A DNA stretch of 64,000 nt, taken from assembly GCF_014640075.1 (NCBI RefSeq), contig NZ_BMGG01000005.1, forward strand, positions 473,186-537,185, given 5' to 3'. The notes below the pieces were generated by a model. It had not been told where the DNA came from, did not search any database, and saw only the letters and a program-made list of their open reading frames with translations. Every line of letters begins with the position of its first letter. The first letter of the stretch is position 1. Positions 1 to 8,981 of the stretch are shown here, piece by piece. The DNA comes from Chelatococcus reniformis (GTDB lineage Bacteria > Pseudomonadota > Alphaproteobacteria > Rhizobiales > Beijerinckiaceae). The position numbers and the translations under genes are program-made.

Positions 1-86
1 TTCTTCGACTCGCCGAAATGCTTCACGCGAACCGGCGTTCACTTCGCTCGAAAGCGCTCTAGCAGCACCTGCGATGCAGGGAGGAG

Positions 87-536
87 ATGTCGGTGATCAC
101 AGTTCGCGCTCTCAACTCCGACGACCGGGCGGCGTGGGAGCCGCTGTGGCGGGGGTATCTGGACTTCTACCGGACCAGCCAGACGGCCGAGCTCAAGGAT
201 TTGGTCTGGCGGCGCATCCTCGATGCGGGTGAGCCCATCCATGGGCTCGCGGCCGTAGCGGAGGGCCGCATCATCGGCATCGTCCACTACGTGTTCCATC
301 GCGCTACCTGGAGCGCGACGGACTATTGCTATCTGGAAGACCTGTTCACGTCACCCGACGCGCGCGGCAAGGGCGTCGGCCGCGCGTTGATCGAGGCGGT
401 CTACGAGCGCGCCCGGGTGCACGGCTCCACGCGCGTGTATTGGCTGACACACGAAACCAACGCACCGGCGCGCCTGCTCTATGATCAGGTCGCCGAATTT
501 GCCGGCTTCATCCAGTACCGCAAGGCGATCGGCTGA
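87..536 (+). CDS. GNAT family N-acetyltransferase
   Basis: A 149-residue single-domain protein with the GCN5-related acetyltransferase fold. It would transfer an acetyl group from acetyl-CoA to an amine substrate that cannot be deduced here. The acetyl-CoA pyrophosphate loop is visible as RGKGVGRALIE near residue 93, after the beta-4 strand YLEDLFTS. A C-terminal segment, YWLTHETNAPARLLYDQ, is the usual family motif in which a substrate sits near an Asn and a Tyr. The ATG at 87 directly follows GGGAGGAG, a strong ribosome site although close to the start. The length is normal for the family. No operon partner is evident: the next gene starts about 670 bases downstream. Confidence 0.9.
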   Translation: MSVITVRALNSDDRAAWEPLWRGYLDFYRTSQTAELKDLVWRRILDAGEPIHGLAAVAEGRIIGIVHYVFHRATWSATDYCYLEDLFTSPDARGKGVGRALIEAVYERARVHGSTRVYWLTHETNAPARLLYDQVAEFAGFIQYRKAIG

Positions 537-1206
537 GATCGCGCCGGATCGGGCAGGGCACCGAAAGGGCTCGCGCGGCGGAGCGGGGCGGGGACAGGGC
601 TGCGAGTCGCACGCCGCGCACCGTCCCGCGCCTGCGCAGGGCGTGCCTTTGCGCCACACGGGGCCGTCCCCTGATGTCGTCATCAGGCCATGAAAATGCC
701 ACGGGGCTCGCTGCTCCCGTTCGGCGGTCCACCAATGTCAACGCCGCCGCTGCTTCGTCCGGCGCACGAGATCTACTGACTGACCGATGACGATGCGATG
801 AATATGTAAAGAATTCGCAGCGCTTGTTCCAGATTGCCAGGCCGCCGGTTCCTATCCTAAAGCACTCGAAAGCAAGTTGGGCGCCTGTGCTGCTTCCCTT
901 AGTCTCTAGGGGAGCTCCCAGGCTTCCGCGTTTGATATCGGTGCGCGTGATCGGACGAGGCCGCGGCGGCGTCGGCATGCCTATTCGTGCCCGCGCTGCA
1001 AGAACGCGGTACGCAATGAATTTGCTTGAGGCCTCCCGCACGGGCCACCCCGCTCGCCAGGAGCAGGACCAGAGGATCAAGGCACGCATGAAGATCAACT
1101 TCTGATCGACGGCCTGCTTCGACGCATTGGGGCGCCTCGGGCCGACGCACGGGGCTTTCGCCGCTGCGGCCGGGTGACCCTGGGCGGCATGCTGTATAAC
1201 GGAGCA
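537..1206. other. Long intergenic region without a convincing gene
   Basis: About 670 bases separate the GNAT gene from recJ. Frames on both strands are Arg/Pro/Ala-rich and look like antisense noise. An AT-richer patch around 780-830 could hold a promoter. A short plus-strand frame (about 977-1105) runs open but has no family signature and no good ribosome site, so it is not called. Confidence 0.5.
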
Positions 1207-3123
1207 ATGAGCGAATCGGTCGTCGAGTTCGAGCGTGACCCTGGGCGGTGGCGGTCAGGGGGCGCTGGCGGCGAGGGGGTGCCCGACAGCGCCGCGCCAC
1301 ATGATGGCGGCCCCGGCGCGCCGAGCCGGGGCACATCCCCATCCGCACTGCTCGGGGTGGCGCATTCGGTCCTCGGGCGCACCTGGCGCAGCCGCTGCGA
1401 TGCCCGCGCCGATGCCCACGCCCTCGCCATCACCCAGGCCCACGGGACGTCGGACCTCCTGGCGCGTGTCCTGGCCGGGCGTGGCGTCGTGGCCGCCGAT
1501 CTGCCGGTCTTCCTGGAGCCGAAGCTGCGCGATCTGCTGCCCGATCCCGCCGTGCTGCGGGACATGGGGGCCGCGGCGACGCGCCTCGCTGACGCGGTGG
1601 TCGCGGGCGAGCACGTGGCGATCTTCGGCGACTATGACGTCGACGGCGCCTGCTCGGCTGCGTTGCTCGCCGGCTATCTCAACCGCTGCGGCACGCCCCA
1701 TGCCGTCCACATTCCGGACCGCATCACCGAGGGCTACGGGCCCAACGGGGAGGCGATCCGTGCGCTCAGGGCCTCGGGCGCCAGCCTGCTCGTCACCGTC
1801 GATTGCGGCACCACCAGCCACGAGCCATTGGCCGTGGCGCACGCAGTCGGCTTCGACACCATCGTGCTCGATCACCACCAGGCGCCCGAGGCGCTGCCGC
1901 GCGCTGCGGCGCTGGTCAACCCGAACCGGCAGGACGATCTGTCGGGCCTCGGGCATCTGGCTGCTGCGGGCGTCGTCTTCCTGACGCTCATCGCGCTCAA
2001 CCGGGAGCTGCGCCGGCGTGGCTTCTGGCAATCGCGCGGCGCCGAACCGGATCTGCTGGCCGATCTCGACCTTGTGGCCTTGGCGACGGTCGCCGACGTG
2101 GTGCGGCTCGAGGGGCTCAATCGCGCCCTGGTGCGGCAGGGTCTGCAGGTCATGCGCCAGCGGCGCCGGCCGGGGCTGACGGCGTTGCTCGATGTCGCCA
2201 ACCTCAAGGGCCCGCCCTTGCCCTGGCATCTCGGCTTCCTGATCGGCCCGCGCATCAATGCCGGCGGGCGCATCGGCGATGCGGCGCTCGGCGCCCGCCT
2301 GCTGCTGACGGCGGACGCGGGCGAGGCGGGCGCGCTGGCAGCCAGCCTCGACGCCCTCAACCGGGAGCGCCAGGCCATCGAGCAGGTCGCGGTGGAGGAG
2401 GCGTTGGCGCAGGCAGACGCCATGCTCGAGCGCGACCCGGGACGCTGCGTGCTGGTCGCTGCCTCTTCCACCTGGCATCCAGGTATCGTCGGCCTCGTCG
2501 CGGCAAGGATGAAGGAGCGGTTCCAGCGCCCGGCCTTCGCCTTTGCCCTGAACCCGGACGGCGGCGGTACCGGCTCTGGACGCTCGGTCGCCGGCGTCGA
2601 CTTGGGCCGCGCCGTGCGTCACGCCGTCGAGGCGGGGGCGGCCGTCAAGGGCGGTGGCCACGCCATGGCGGCCGGGGTGACGATTGCGCCAGGAGCCGCT
2701 GGCGATTTTGCGGCCTTCATCGGCGGCAGCCTGGCCGGAAGCGCGGGCGCAGGCGTTGCCGCCGAGCTCGCCGTCGACGCCGTGCTAACGGCGGGCGGGG
2801 CCCAGGCCGAGTTGGTGAGCCTCCTGGATCAGGCGGGACCGTTCGGCTCCGGCAACCCGGAGCCGACCTTCGCCTTTGCCCGCCATCGCTTGGTTGAGGC
2901 AGCGGATGTCGGTGCGGCGCATGTGCGCTTCAAGCTCAAGAGCGGCGACGGCAGCGTGATCGGTGGCGTAGCGTTCCGGACGGCCGGCCAGCCGCTCGGC
3001 CTGGCGCTGAAGGCGCACGTTGGTCGGCTGGTGCACGCCGCGGGAAGCCTCACGGTCGACCGTTGGGGCGGCCGCGAGCGTGTCGATCTGCGTCTACAGG
3101 ATCTGGCCACCGCCGATACGTAG
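1207..3123 (+). CDS. recJ: Single-stranded-DNA-specific exonuclease RecJ
   Basis: RecJ degrades single-stranded DNA 5'-3' in RecFOR recombination, mismatch repair and replication-fork processing in the cytoplasm. The DHH phosphoesterase core is clear: GDYDVDGACSAAL (metal-binding Asp pair) near residue 140, VTVDCGT, then the signature LDHHQAP. The DHHA1 domain shows GGGHAMAAG in the C-terminal half, and a C-terminal OB-like region with FGSGNPEP follows. The product is about 638 residues from the ATG at 1207. A GTG at 1174 would add 11 residues. Family members usually begin about 15 residues before the LLGV..SV.GR..W motif, so the Gly/Pro-rich N-terminus is an extension or the true start is downstream. 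It is convergent with the crotonase gene that follows. Confidence 0.95.
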   Translation: MSESVVEFERDPGRWRSGGAGGEGVPDSAAPHDGGPGAPSRGTSPSALLGVAHSVLGRTWRSRCDARADAHALAITQAHGTSDLLARVLAGRGVVAADLPVFLEPKLRDLLPDPAVLRDMGAAATRLADAVVAGEHVAIFGDYDVDGACSAALLAGYLNRCGTPHAVHIPDRITEGYGPNGEAIRALRASGASLLVTVDCGTTSHEPLAVAHAVGFDTIVLDHHQAPEALPRAAALVNPNRQDDLSGLGHLAAAGVVFLTLIALNRELRRRGFWQSRGAEPDLLADLDLVALATVADVVRLEGLNRALVRQGLQVMRQRRRPGLTALLDVANLKGPPLPWHLGFLIGPRINAGGRIGDAALGARLLLTADAGEAGALAASLDALNRERQAIEQVAVEEALAQADAMLERDPGRCVLVAASSTWHPGIVGLVAARMKERFQRPAFAFALNPDGGGTGSGRSVAGVDLGRAVRHAVEAGAAVKGGGHAMAAGVTIAPGAAGDFAAFIGGSLAGSAGAGVAAELAVDAVLTAGGAQAELVSLLDQAGPFGSGNPEPTFAFARHRLVEAADVGAAHVRFKLKSGDGSVIGGVAFRTAGQPLGLALKAHVGRLVHAAGSLTVDRWGGRERVDLRLQDLATADT

Positions 3124-3170
3124 GGTTGTGTCCACAGCCTTCAAAGACAGCGGTTCGGACGGCCGGCGCA

Positions 3171-3974
3171 TCAGCGTCCGTGGAAGATCGGTGGGCGCTT
3201 GGCGAGGAAGGCGGCGCGGCCCTCGGCATAGTCGGCACTGTCGAAACAGGCGTCCGCGAGCGCCACTAACGCGTGCTCCGAGGGTGCGCCCGGCAGGCCC
3301 GCCGCGGCGGCAATCGACGCCTTGGCCGAGCGCAGCGCCAGCGGCGCATTGGCGGCAATGGTCCGGGCGAGGTCCATGGTCTCCGCCTCCAGGGCCTCGG
3401 CGGGGAACAGCCGGTGCAGCACGCCGAGCGCCTTGGCCTCGGCGGCATCCATCCGCCGCGCGGTGAAGAACAGATCCTTGGCGGCTGCCGCGCCGAACGA
3501 GGCGACGACCATGCGCATGGCGCGCGGCGGATAGCCGACGCCGAGGCGGCCGGCAGGGACCGCGAACAGCGTGTCGTCGGAGGCGACGCGCAGGTCGCAG
3601 GCGGCGGCGATGCCGACGCCCCCGCCCATGCAGAAGCGCCGGATCATGGCGATCACCGGCATCGGGCAATTGGCGATGGCGGCGAAGGCCGCCTCGTTGG
3701 CCTCCTCGTAGGCGCGGCCGCCGGCGGCACTGGCCCGGACTGTCTGGAACTCGCTGATGTCGGCGCCCGAGGCGAACGGGCTGTCGCCGGAGCCGCGGAT
3801 GATCAGCACGCGCACCTCGGGGTCGGCAGACATGGCGCCGATCACCGTTGGAATGTCCTGCCACATGGACAGATCGAGGGCGTTGCGCTTATCGATATTG
3901 TTGATGGCCAGCACGCCGATGCCGTCGGCAGCATGGGCTACCAACTTCGGCGTCGAGATCTGAAATGTTTTCAT
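3171..3974 (-). CDS. Enoyl-CoA hydratase/isomerase (crotonase) family protein
   Basis: A 267-residue crotonase-fold protein that should bind an acyl-CoA thioester and stabilise its enolate. The oxyanion-hole elements are present (SPFASGADISEF near residue 60 and CMGGGVGIAAACDLR near 105), and the C-terminus FLAKRPPIF is a standard crotonase ending. At the positions of the two catalytic glutamates of rat mitochondrial hydratase this protein has Ala (PAGRLG) and Asp (AAKDLFF). It may therefore not be a classical hydratase, and could be an isomerase, hydrolase or decarboxylase. The start MKTFQIS was chosen because upstream codons are Arg/Ser noise overlapping the divergent cysE promoter. It is divergent from cysE, with a gap of about 110 bases. 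Confidence 0.85.
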   Translation of the reverse strand: MKTFQISTPKLVAHAADGIGVLAINNIDKRNALDLSMWQDIPTVIGAMSADPEVRVLIIRGSGDSPFASGADISEFQTVRASAAGGRAYEEANEAAFAAIANCPMPVIAMIRRFCMGGGVGIAAACDLRVASDDTLFAVPAGRLGVGYPPRAMRMVVASFGAAAAKDLFFTARRMDAAEAKALGVLHRLFPAEALEAETMDLARTIAANAPLALRSAKASIAAAAGLPGAPSEHALVALADACFDSADYAEGRAAFLAKRPPIFHGR

Positions 3975-4086
3975 GGTCGGATCCGCCGGGGCAGGGTGTT
4001 TTTTTCTCGGGCGCTGCATAGCTGTGCTAGCAGGTTCGCGGCAACGCGCCATCCCGCGTTCACACCGGGTAGGCAGGAGGCATACC

Positions 4087-4935
4087 ATGGCACTTGCGTT
4101 TGTGCGTGAGAACGGTCTGCTCGGGGCCGAGCTCGCGACCATCGATCCGGTCTGGGGCCACATTCGCAGCGAGGCCGAGGCCGCGGTCGGGCGCGAGCCC
4201 GATCTCACGCCGCTGATCCGCTCGACGGTGCTCGATCACGACAGCCTCGAACTGGCCATTGCCCATCGGGTGGCCGCGCGGCTCGCCAACGAGCTCGTCG
4301 GTCGCGATGCGATCGTCCGAGCCTTCCGCAAGGCGCTCGATTCCGATCCGACGATCGCAGAAGCCTTCCGTGCCGATCTGGCCGCGGTCGTGGACCGCGA
4401 TCCGGCGACCGTGCGATTCCTCGAGCCGCTGCTCTATTACAAGGGCTTCCATGCCATCCAGACCCACCGTTTGGCCCACTGGCTGTGGGACAAGGGTCGG
4501 AAGGATTTCGCCATGCATTTGCAGAGCCGCGCCTCGGAGGTCTTCCAGACCGACATCAATCCGGCCGCCCGCATCGGCAAGGGCATCTTCCTCGACCATG
4601 CGACCGGTCTCGTCGTCGGGCAGACCGCAGTCGTTGAGGACAACGTCTCGATCCTGCAGGGGGTGACCCTGGGCGGTACCGGCAAGGAACGCGGTGATCG
4701 CCATCCGAAGATCCGCCAGGGCGTCTTGCTGGGCGCCGGAGCCAAGGTGTTGGGCAATATCGAGGTAGGCCAGTGCGCCCGTATCGCGGCCGGCTCGGTG
4801 GTGCTGCACCCGGTGCCACGCAACGTCACTGTTGCGGGCGTGCCTGCCAAGGTCGTCGGCCCGGCCGGCTGTGCCGAGCCTTCGCGCAGCATGGATCAGA
4901 TCCTCGCCGACTGGGCGACCGACTTCACCATCTGA
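4087..4935 (+). CDS. cysE: Serine O-acetyltransferase
   Basis: CysE makes O-acetyl-L-serine from serine and acetyl-CoA, the committed step of cysteine synthesis, in the cytosol. The 282-residue product has the N-terminal helical SATase domain (VWGHIRSEAEAAV) and a C-terminal left-handed beta-helix of hexapeptide repeats (HPKIRQGVLLGAGAKVLGNI). The catalytic His is in FLDHATGLVVG, and the loop TLGGTGK is characteristic. The ATG at 4087 sits 6 bases after AGGAGG. The tail MDQILADWATDFTI resembles the CysE C-terminus that docks into CysK. The DUF3126 gene downstream is its usual alphaproteobacterial neighbour. Confidence 0.97.
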   Translation: MALAFVRENGLLGAELATIDPVWGHIRSEAEAAVGREPDLTPLIRSTVLDHDSLELAIAHRVAARLANELVGRDAIVRAFRKALDSDPTIAEAFRADLAAVVDRDPATVRFLEPLLYYKGFHAIQTHRLAHWLWDKGRKDFAMHLQSRASEVFQTDINPAARIGKGIFLDHATGLVVGQTAVVEDNVSILQGVTLGGTGKERGDRHPKIRQGVLLGAGAKVLGNIEVGQCARIAAGSVVLHPVPRNVTVAGVPAKVVGPAGCAEPSRSMDQILADWATDFTI

Positions 4936-5081
4936 CGTGCGGCGGCCTTGCGCGGCCGGCGCCATTCGTGGCAAGCCGGGCTCATGCGCGTTGCAGCTGC
5001 GGATGATCTGCCGCATGCCCGATCGGCGGGCCTGCGATCGCGCTCACGATTTCGAATCGGCTTGATCCGAGGAGACCGCAA

Positions 5082-5297
5082 TTGGACAAAAGTGAACTCG
5101 CGAAGATCGAACGGCATCTGCGCCGCACGTTCGCCAATCATTCGATCAGGGTCGTCGGGCGGCCCCGCAAATCGGACTCCGCCGAAGTCTATGTGGGCGA
5201 GGAATTCATCGGCGTCCTGTTCGTCGATGACGAGGACGGCGATAATTCCTACAGCTTCCAGATGGCGATCCTGGATACCGATCTGGAGGACGCCTGA
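5082..5297 (+). CDS. DUF3126 family protein
   Basis: A 71-residue acidic protein beginning at a TTG codon (MDKSELAKIERHLRRTF), preceded by GAGGAGACC. It matches the short DUF3126 family, found almost only in Alphaproteobacteria, typically directly after cysE as here (146-base gap). The body is one alpha-beta unit (IRVVGRPRKSDSAEVYVG, then FIGVLFVDDEDGD). Function is unknown. Synteny with cysE suggests a link to cysteine or sulfur metabolism, which is inference only. Confidence 0.85.
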   Translation: MDKSELAKIERHLRRTFANHSIRVVGRPRKSDSAEVYVGEEFIGVLFVDDEDGDNSYSFQMAILDTDLEDA

Positions 5298-5307
5298 CGA
5301 TCGCTCA

Positions 5308-5330
5308 CCCTGCCGCGCGGGTCGGCAGGG
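5308..5330. terminator. Hairpin between convergent genes
   Basis: CCCTGCCG and CGGCAGGG form a perfect 8-bp stem with a 7-base loop, between the convergent DUF3126 gene and the small membrane-protein gene. No U-tract follows, so it may be a weak or bidirectional terminator. Confidence 0.55.
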
Positions 5331-5354
5331 CAGCGGCGATAGCTGCACGGCGGC

Positions 5355-5513
5355 TCAGGAGAGCGTGACCGTCAGCCCAAGGGCGAAGAGCGCCGACGAG
5401 AAGAACAGCATCAGCAGGAAGCTCGACGCGGGACTGTCGCGGGTGTCGTTCGGGCGAAGCGGTTCGTGCTCGAATCTATCACGACCATAGGCGGCCGGTT
5501 GGGCGCGGGACAT
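5355..5513 (-). CDS. Small single-pass membrane protein
   Basis: A 52-residue protein starting MSRAQPAAYGRDRFEHE, with one C-terminal transmembrane helix (SSFLLMLFFSSALFALGLTV). The start is fixed by a very good ribosome site, CCAGGAGGTGAAC, just before the ATG on the minus strand. A longer frame upstream exists, but its Arg-rich N-terminus looks non-coding. The family is not recognised. The architecture (polar N-terminus, C-terminal anchor) is common among short hypothetical proteins of Hyphomicrobiales. Confidence 0.7.
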   Translation of the reverse strand: MSRAQPAAYGRDRFEHEPLRPNDTRDSPASSFLLMLFFSSALFALGLTVTLS

Positions 5514-5735
5514 GTTCACCTCCTGGAGCGAACGGCTGCTGCCTGGAGCGTGTCGCGCAACGGTTGCCGTGCGCGCCATACGCTCCAGCGTCCTTCGCGG
5601 CCGCATAAGGTGATTCCGTCAGCGGGCCGCATCCGGAAGTATGCGGCCCGACGTCGTTAACGTCGGGTTAAGCTTGCTCGCAGCTTGACGAAATCGCCCG
5701 GCGTCGGCCAGTTTGCGGCCAGCCGGGAGGACCAG

Positions 5736-6266
5736 ATGACCGTTTACGCACTCGACAATCACTCGCCGCAACTGCCGCAGGATGGGCTCTTCTGGATTGC
5801 GCCCGGGGCGCACATGATGGGCAACGTCAGGCTCGGGCACGAGGCGAGCGTGTGGTTCGGGGCTGTCATCCGCGGCGACAACGATCTGATCGACATCGGC
5901 TCCAGATCCAACATCCAGGATCTCGCCATGCTCCATACCGATCCAGGCGCGCCGATCACCATCGGCGAGGACTGCACCATCGGTCATACAGCGATCTTGC
6001 ACGGCTGCACCATCGGCCCCGGCTCACTGATCGGCATGGGGGCGACGGTGCTCAATCGCGCGCGCATCGGCGCTGGTTCGATCGTGGGCGCCAATTCGCT
6101 GATCGCAGAAGGCAAGACGTTTCCCGACAATTCCCTGATCCTCGGCTCGCCAGCACGAGTCGTTCGGACCCTGTCGGATGAGGAGGTCGCGCGTACGCGC
6201 GCATCCTCCGCGCACTACGTCAGCAACTGGAAGCGCTTCGTCGCGGGCTTGCGGCCGGTCGGCTGA
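5736..6266 (+). CDS. Gamma-class carbonic anhydrase family protein
   Basis: A 176-residue left-handed beta-helix protein of the gamma-carbonic anhydrase / YrdA-PaaY family. The family binds a metal at trimer interfaces and may hydrate CO2. The three metal-binding histidines are visible: one in AMLHTDPG and two in IGHTAILHGC. Hexapeptide repeats run through the middle (GSLIGMGATVLNRARIGAG). The C-terminal helix (EVARTRASSAHYVSNWKRF) packs on the trimer. The ATG at 5736 follows GGGAGG with good spacing; a longer frame from 5685 lacks such a site. Many members have no proven activity. Confidence 0.92.
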   Translation: MTVYALDNHSPQLPQDGLFWIAPGAHMMGNVRLGHEASVWFGAVIRGDNDLIDIGSRSNIQDLAMLHTDPGAPITIGEDCTIGHTAILHGCTIGPGSLIGMGATVLNRARIGAGSIVGANSLIAEGKTFPDNSLILGSPARVVRTLSDEEVARTRASSAHYVSNWKRFVAGLRPVG

Positions 6267-6421
6267 TCGTTCCCGTTGTGCGTGGCGTGCTCCCCGCGCG
6301 CCTGAGCCTGGAGTTCGCCCTCGCAACCGTCCAGGAGATAGCGAGGCCTGCATCACCGGCGCGCCGCAGACGCGTCGGGCAGGGGCGCGTCCGGCCCTTG
6401 GCTCCGCAGCCCGAGCTGCGG

Positions 6422-7054
6422 TCAGTGCGCCGCGGTCGCGGTGGCCGGCATCGGTTCGCCGAGTGATACCCAGGTGTTCGGGCTCTCGGCGGATTGCCGC
6501 TTGATGAAGGCGAAACCGGTCTTGTCCCAGGAGAGGATGCGCGACCGTTTGTTGTCAAGGATCAGCTCGCCGCGGTTCGTGACGACAGTCAACACGGCGT
6601 GACCCTCACCCATGTTGTCGCGCACCACCGTCATCAGCAGCGCCTGGCGGGGCAAGCCGGCCTCCATCAACGCGCGTCGCTTCACCAGGGCGAAGTCTTC
6701 GCAATCGCCGCGGCCGTCGTCCGGATAGTTCCAGCGCTCGGCGATGCCCCAATGGTCTTCGTCGGTCTCCGGCGTAATGCTGCGGTTGACCTTGGTGTTG
6801 ACGGCCACGAGCAGGCGCCAGACCGCCGGCGTCAGCCTGACTTCCCGCGCCTCGAGCGCGGTCACGTCGCAGTCGGCCGGGTTCTCCTTGCAAAAGCCGA
6901 CCCATCCCATGGGCGCGGTGGTCTTGCCGGCGACGGACGCGAAGGCCTCGGCGGGGTCGGCGGGAAGGGCCGCGGTCCGCAAATCCTGCGCCGACGCCAC
7001 TCCCGTCACCAGGATGGCAGCCGCGACCACGATCGACCTGAAACAATGATGCAC
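6422..7054 (-). CDS. Secreted transglutaminase-like cysteine peptidase (BTLCP family)
   Basis: A 210-residue exported protein with a cleavable signal peptide (FRSIVVAAAILVTGVASAQ) followed by the bacterial transglutaminase-like cysteine proteinase domain. The catalytic triad is apparent: Cys in RGDCEDFALVK, His in GEGHAVLTVV and Asp in ELILDNKRS. Members of this family (LapG relatives) act in the periplasm, and LapG itself cleaves surface adhesins. No LapD or adhesin gene is nearby, so the substrate is unknown. The start is taken as the GTG at 7054, immediately before the signal peptide. It is divergent from the rhomboid gene. Confidence 0.88.
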   Translation of the reverse strand: MHHCFRSIVVAAAILVTGVASAQDLRTAALPADPAEAFASVAGKTTAPMGWVGFCKENPADCDVTALEAREVRLTPAVWRLLVAVNTKVNRSITPETDEDHWGIAERWNYPDDGRGDCEDFALVKRRALMEAGLPRQALLMTVVRDNMGEGHAVLTVVTNRGELILDNKRSRILSWDKTGFAFIKRQSAESPNTWVSLGEPMPATATAAH

Positions 7055-7315
7055 CCGACACCCCAGCCGGCGATTTAACGCTTTGGTAACGATTTCACGG
7101 CGGCCTGCGACGCACAAGCCTCCCCGCTGGGCAAATATGAATGAATGGTAAATGCGATTTCGATGCAACATTCGGCCAAGGCTGCGTATGGACCCAAGGC
7201 GGTCGGGTCCATTTTCGGGCAGTGACGGCGCGCGGGCGCGCGATCGGCCGTTTCTCCAGCGCTCATTCGTCGCAACGCGCTTGCGTCGGCCGCCAGTTTG
7301 GCCAAGGTGCCTGCC

Positions 7316-8170
7316 ATGAGCGTCCCGATCGTCCAGGCGCCGCGCCGGCGCGAGCCTGTCTTCAATGTGCCTGGGGTCGTGGCGGCGCTGATCGCCATCT
7401 TCGTTGGCATCCAACTCGCCCGCTCACTCCTGTCCGAGGAGCTGGACTTCCGGCTGATCTTCGAATTCTCGTTCGTGCCGGCCCGCCTGGACCTCGGCTT
7501 GACGCCTCAGCAGTTCGCCACGGCGCTGGCGCAGTCGGTCCAGGGGCTGCCGCGCGAGGCCGCGGAGATGCGCATCGCCCTCGGTCAGCTCATCTATGCC
7601 GACGGCGGTCTGAAGCCTTGGACGCTACTGACCTACGCGTTGCTGCACGCGTCTTGGACGCATGTGCTGCTGAACTCGGCCTGGCTGCTGGCGTTTGGCA
7701 GCCCGGTCGCGCGCCGGTTCGGCACAGCGCGCTTCCTGGCGTTCTTCGCCGTGAGCGCGGTCGCGGGCGCACTTGCCCATGCGATCGGCCACGGCATGGA
7801 TGTGACGCCGATGGTCGGTGCATCGGGCGCCATCTCCGGCTGCATGGCCGCCGCTGCCCGCTTCATCTTCCAGCGCGGCGTCATGCTCTTCGGAGCCGAG
7901 CGCGAGCGCATCCACCAAGCGCGGGCGCAGCCGCTGCTGGTGCTCTTGAAGGACCGGCGCGCCCTGCTGTTCATGCTCTCCTGGTTCGGCATCAATCTGC
8001 TGTTCGGGCTCGCCGCGGGGCCCCTCGGCATCACTGATTCGGCGATCGCGTGGCAGGCGCACATCGGCGGCTTTGTGGCCGGGCTGCTGCTGTTTCCGCT
8101 GTTCGACCCGGCCCCCCGCATCGAGGCGCCGGGACCGCTGTCTGAGGGGATGGAAACGCCAGATCGGTGA
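7316..8170 (+). CDS. Rhomboid family intramembrane serine protease
   Basis: A 284-residue integral membrane protein that should cleave transmembrane segments of client proteins. The first helix is VVAALIAIFVGIQLARSLL. After a long loop come the core helices: the HA..HVLLNS.W motif (ALLHASWTHVLLNSAWLLAF), the catalytic Ser in VGASGAISGCMAAA, and the catalytic His in WQAHIGGFVAGLLLFPLF. All expected active-site residues are present. The ATG at 7316 is preferred over an upstream TTG at 7298. The large insert between helix 1 and the active-site bundle is typical of alphaproteobacterial rhomboids. Confidence 0.92.
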   Translation: MSVPIVQAPRRREPVFNVPGVVAALIAIFVGIQLARSLLSEELDFRLIFEFSFVPARLDLGLTPQQFATALAQSVQGLPREAAEMRIALGQLIYADGGLKPWTLLTYALLHASWTHVLLNSAWLLAFGSPVARRFGTARFLAFFAVSAVAGALAHAIGHGMDVTPMVGASGAISGCMAAAARFIFQRGVMLFGAERERIHQARAQPLLVLLKDRRALLFMLSWFGINLLFGLAAGPLGITDSAIAWQAHIGGFVAGLLLFPLFDPAPRIEAPGPLSEGMETPDR

Positions 8171-8495
8171 GACCGCGCCCTGTCCGCCGCGCCCGTCGGG
8201 CCGTTTTGGCCGCAAGGGCGGGCTCACGCCGTCGACTTTGCCGATCGGCGCCAGAGGCGCTTCAAGTTATCGGCCGGGGGGCGGCGCCCAGATCAATATT
8301 CGTAAATGATTTCAATATATTAGACTGAGGAAACAGGGGCCGAGAGCAGGAGGTCCCGCCGTGGGGGCAGGCTCGGCGCTTGCCTTATTGTCGCAGGTCG
8401 CCAAATTTAGGCGAGCGCGGGGATCGAGATCCGTCCCCAGGCGATCGTCCCGCGTCCCGGAGCAGGCGTGTCCGGGTTACCAGGGAGACATTGCC
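8171..8495. other. Intergenic region with an AT-rich patch
   Basis: About 325 bases. A conspicuous AT-rich stretch at roughly 8292-8325 (ATATTCGTAAATGATTTC followed by AATATATTAG) stands out from the GC-rich surroundings and is a candidate promoter for the CBS-protein gene. No gene is seen. Confidence 0.45.
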
Positions 8496-8930
8496 ATGAC
8501 CACCGTTGCCCGCATCCTGGCTCAGAAGGGCAGAGATGTGACCACGACTGGCCCGGATTTCACCCTTCAGGAAGCTGCCAGACTCCTCAACGAGCGCCAC
8601 ATCGGATCTGTCGTCGTCGTCGAGCCGGACGGCTCCATTGCCGGCATCCTGTCGGAGCGCGACATCGTGCGGTCCGTGGGCCGCGCCGGCCCAGAGGCGC
8701 TCGGCGATCGCATCTCAGCCCATATGACCAGAGATGTGGTGACCTGCACCATGGCGTCGGAGATCCACTTTTTGATGGAGACGATGACGACCGGCAAGTT
8801 CCGGCATCTGCCGGTGGTCGAGAACGGCCGCCTGGCGGGCATCGTATCGATCGGCGACGTGGTCAAGCATCGCCTGGCCGAGATCGAAACGGAGCATCAG
8901 GCCCTGCGCGAATACATCGCAACGGCGTGA
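8496..8930 (+). CDS. Tandem CBS-domain protein
   Basis: A 144-residue cytosolic protein made only of two CBS motifs, the Bateman module that binds adenosine nucleotides or other ligands. The first motif spans about residues 10-60 (LQEAARLLNERHIGSVVVV and GILSERDIVRSV), the second about 80-135 (MTRDVVTCTM, FRHLPVVENGRLAGIVSIGD). The ATG at 8496 follows CAGGGAGACA with good spacing. The C-terminus is a short helix. Stand-alone CBS pairs like this are common next to the patatin/hisI/folE block in Hyphomicrobiales. The ligand and partner are unknown. Confidence 0.92.
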   Translation: MTTVARILAQKGRDVTTTGPDFTLQEAARLLNERHIGSVVVVEPDGSIAGILSERDIVRSVGRAGPEALGDRISAHMTRDVVTCTMASEIHFLMETMTTGKFRHLPVVENGRLAGIVSIGDVVKHRLAEIETEHQALREYIATA

Positions 8931-8938
8931 GCGATGCC

Positions 8939-8956
8939 GCCCGCCCTGGGGCGGGC
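8939..8956. terminator. GC-rich hairpin between convergent genes
   Basis: GCCCGCCC-TG-GGGCGGGC is an 8-bp perfect stem with a 2-base apex, just after the CBS-protein stop and before the convergent patatin stop. It is flanked by a short T/C-rich run (TGTCCCCCCTTG). It is likely a bidirectional terminator. Confidence 0.6.
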
Positions 8957-8981
8957 GGGCTGTCCCCCCTTGTCCGCGGCG

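Noticed and set aside
3-62. Short open frame at the left edge ending LRSKAL, stop
   Set aside because: It could be the end of an upstream gene, but only 19 codons are visible and codon usage is uninformative.
824-1105. 93-codon plus-strand frame between the GNAT and recJ genes
   Set aside because: Arg/Pro-rich, no family signature, no ribosome site; likely chance in GC-rich DNA.
1255-2661. Long minus-strand open frame across recJ
   Set aside because: Mirror of recJ third-position GC bias; composition (Gln/His/Arg/Ala) is that of antisense noise.
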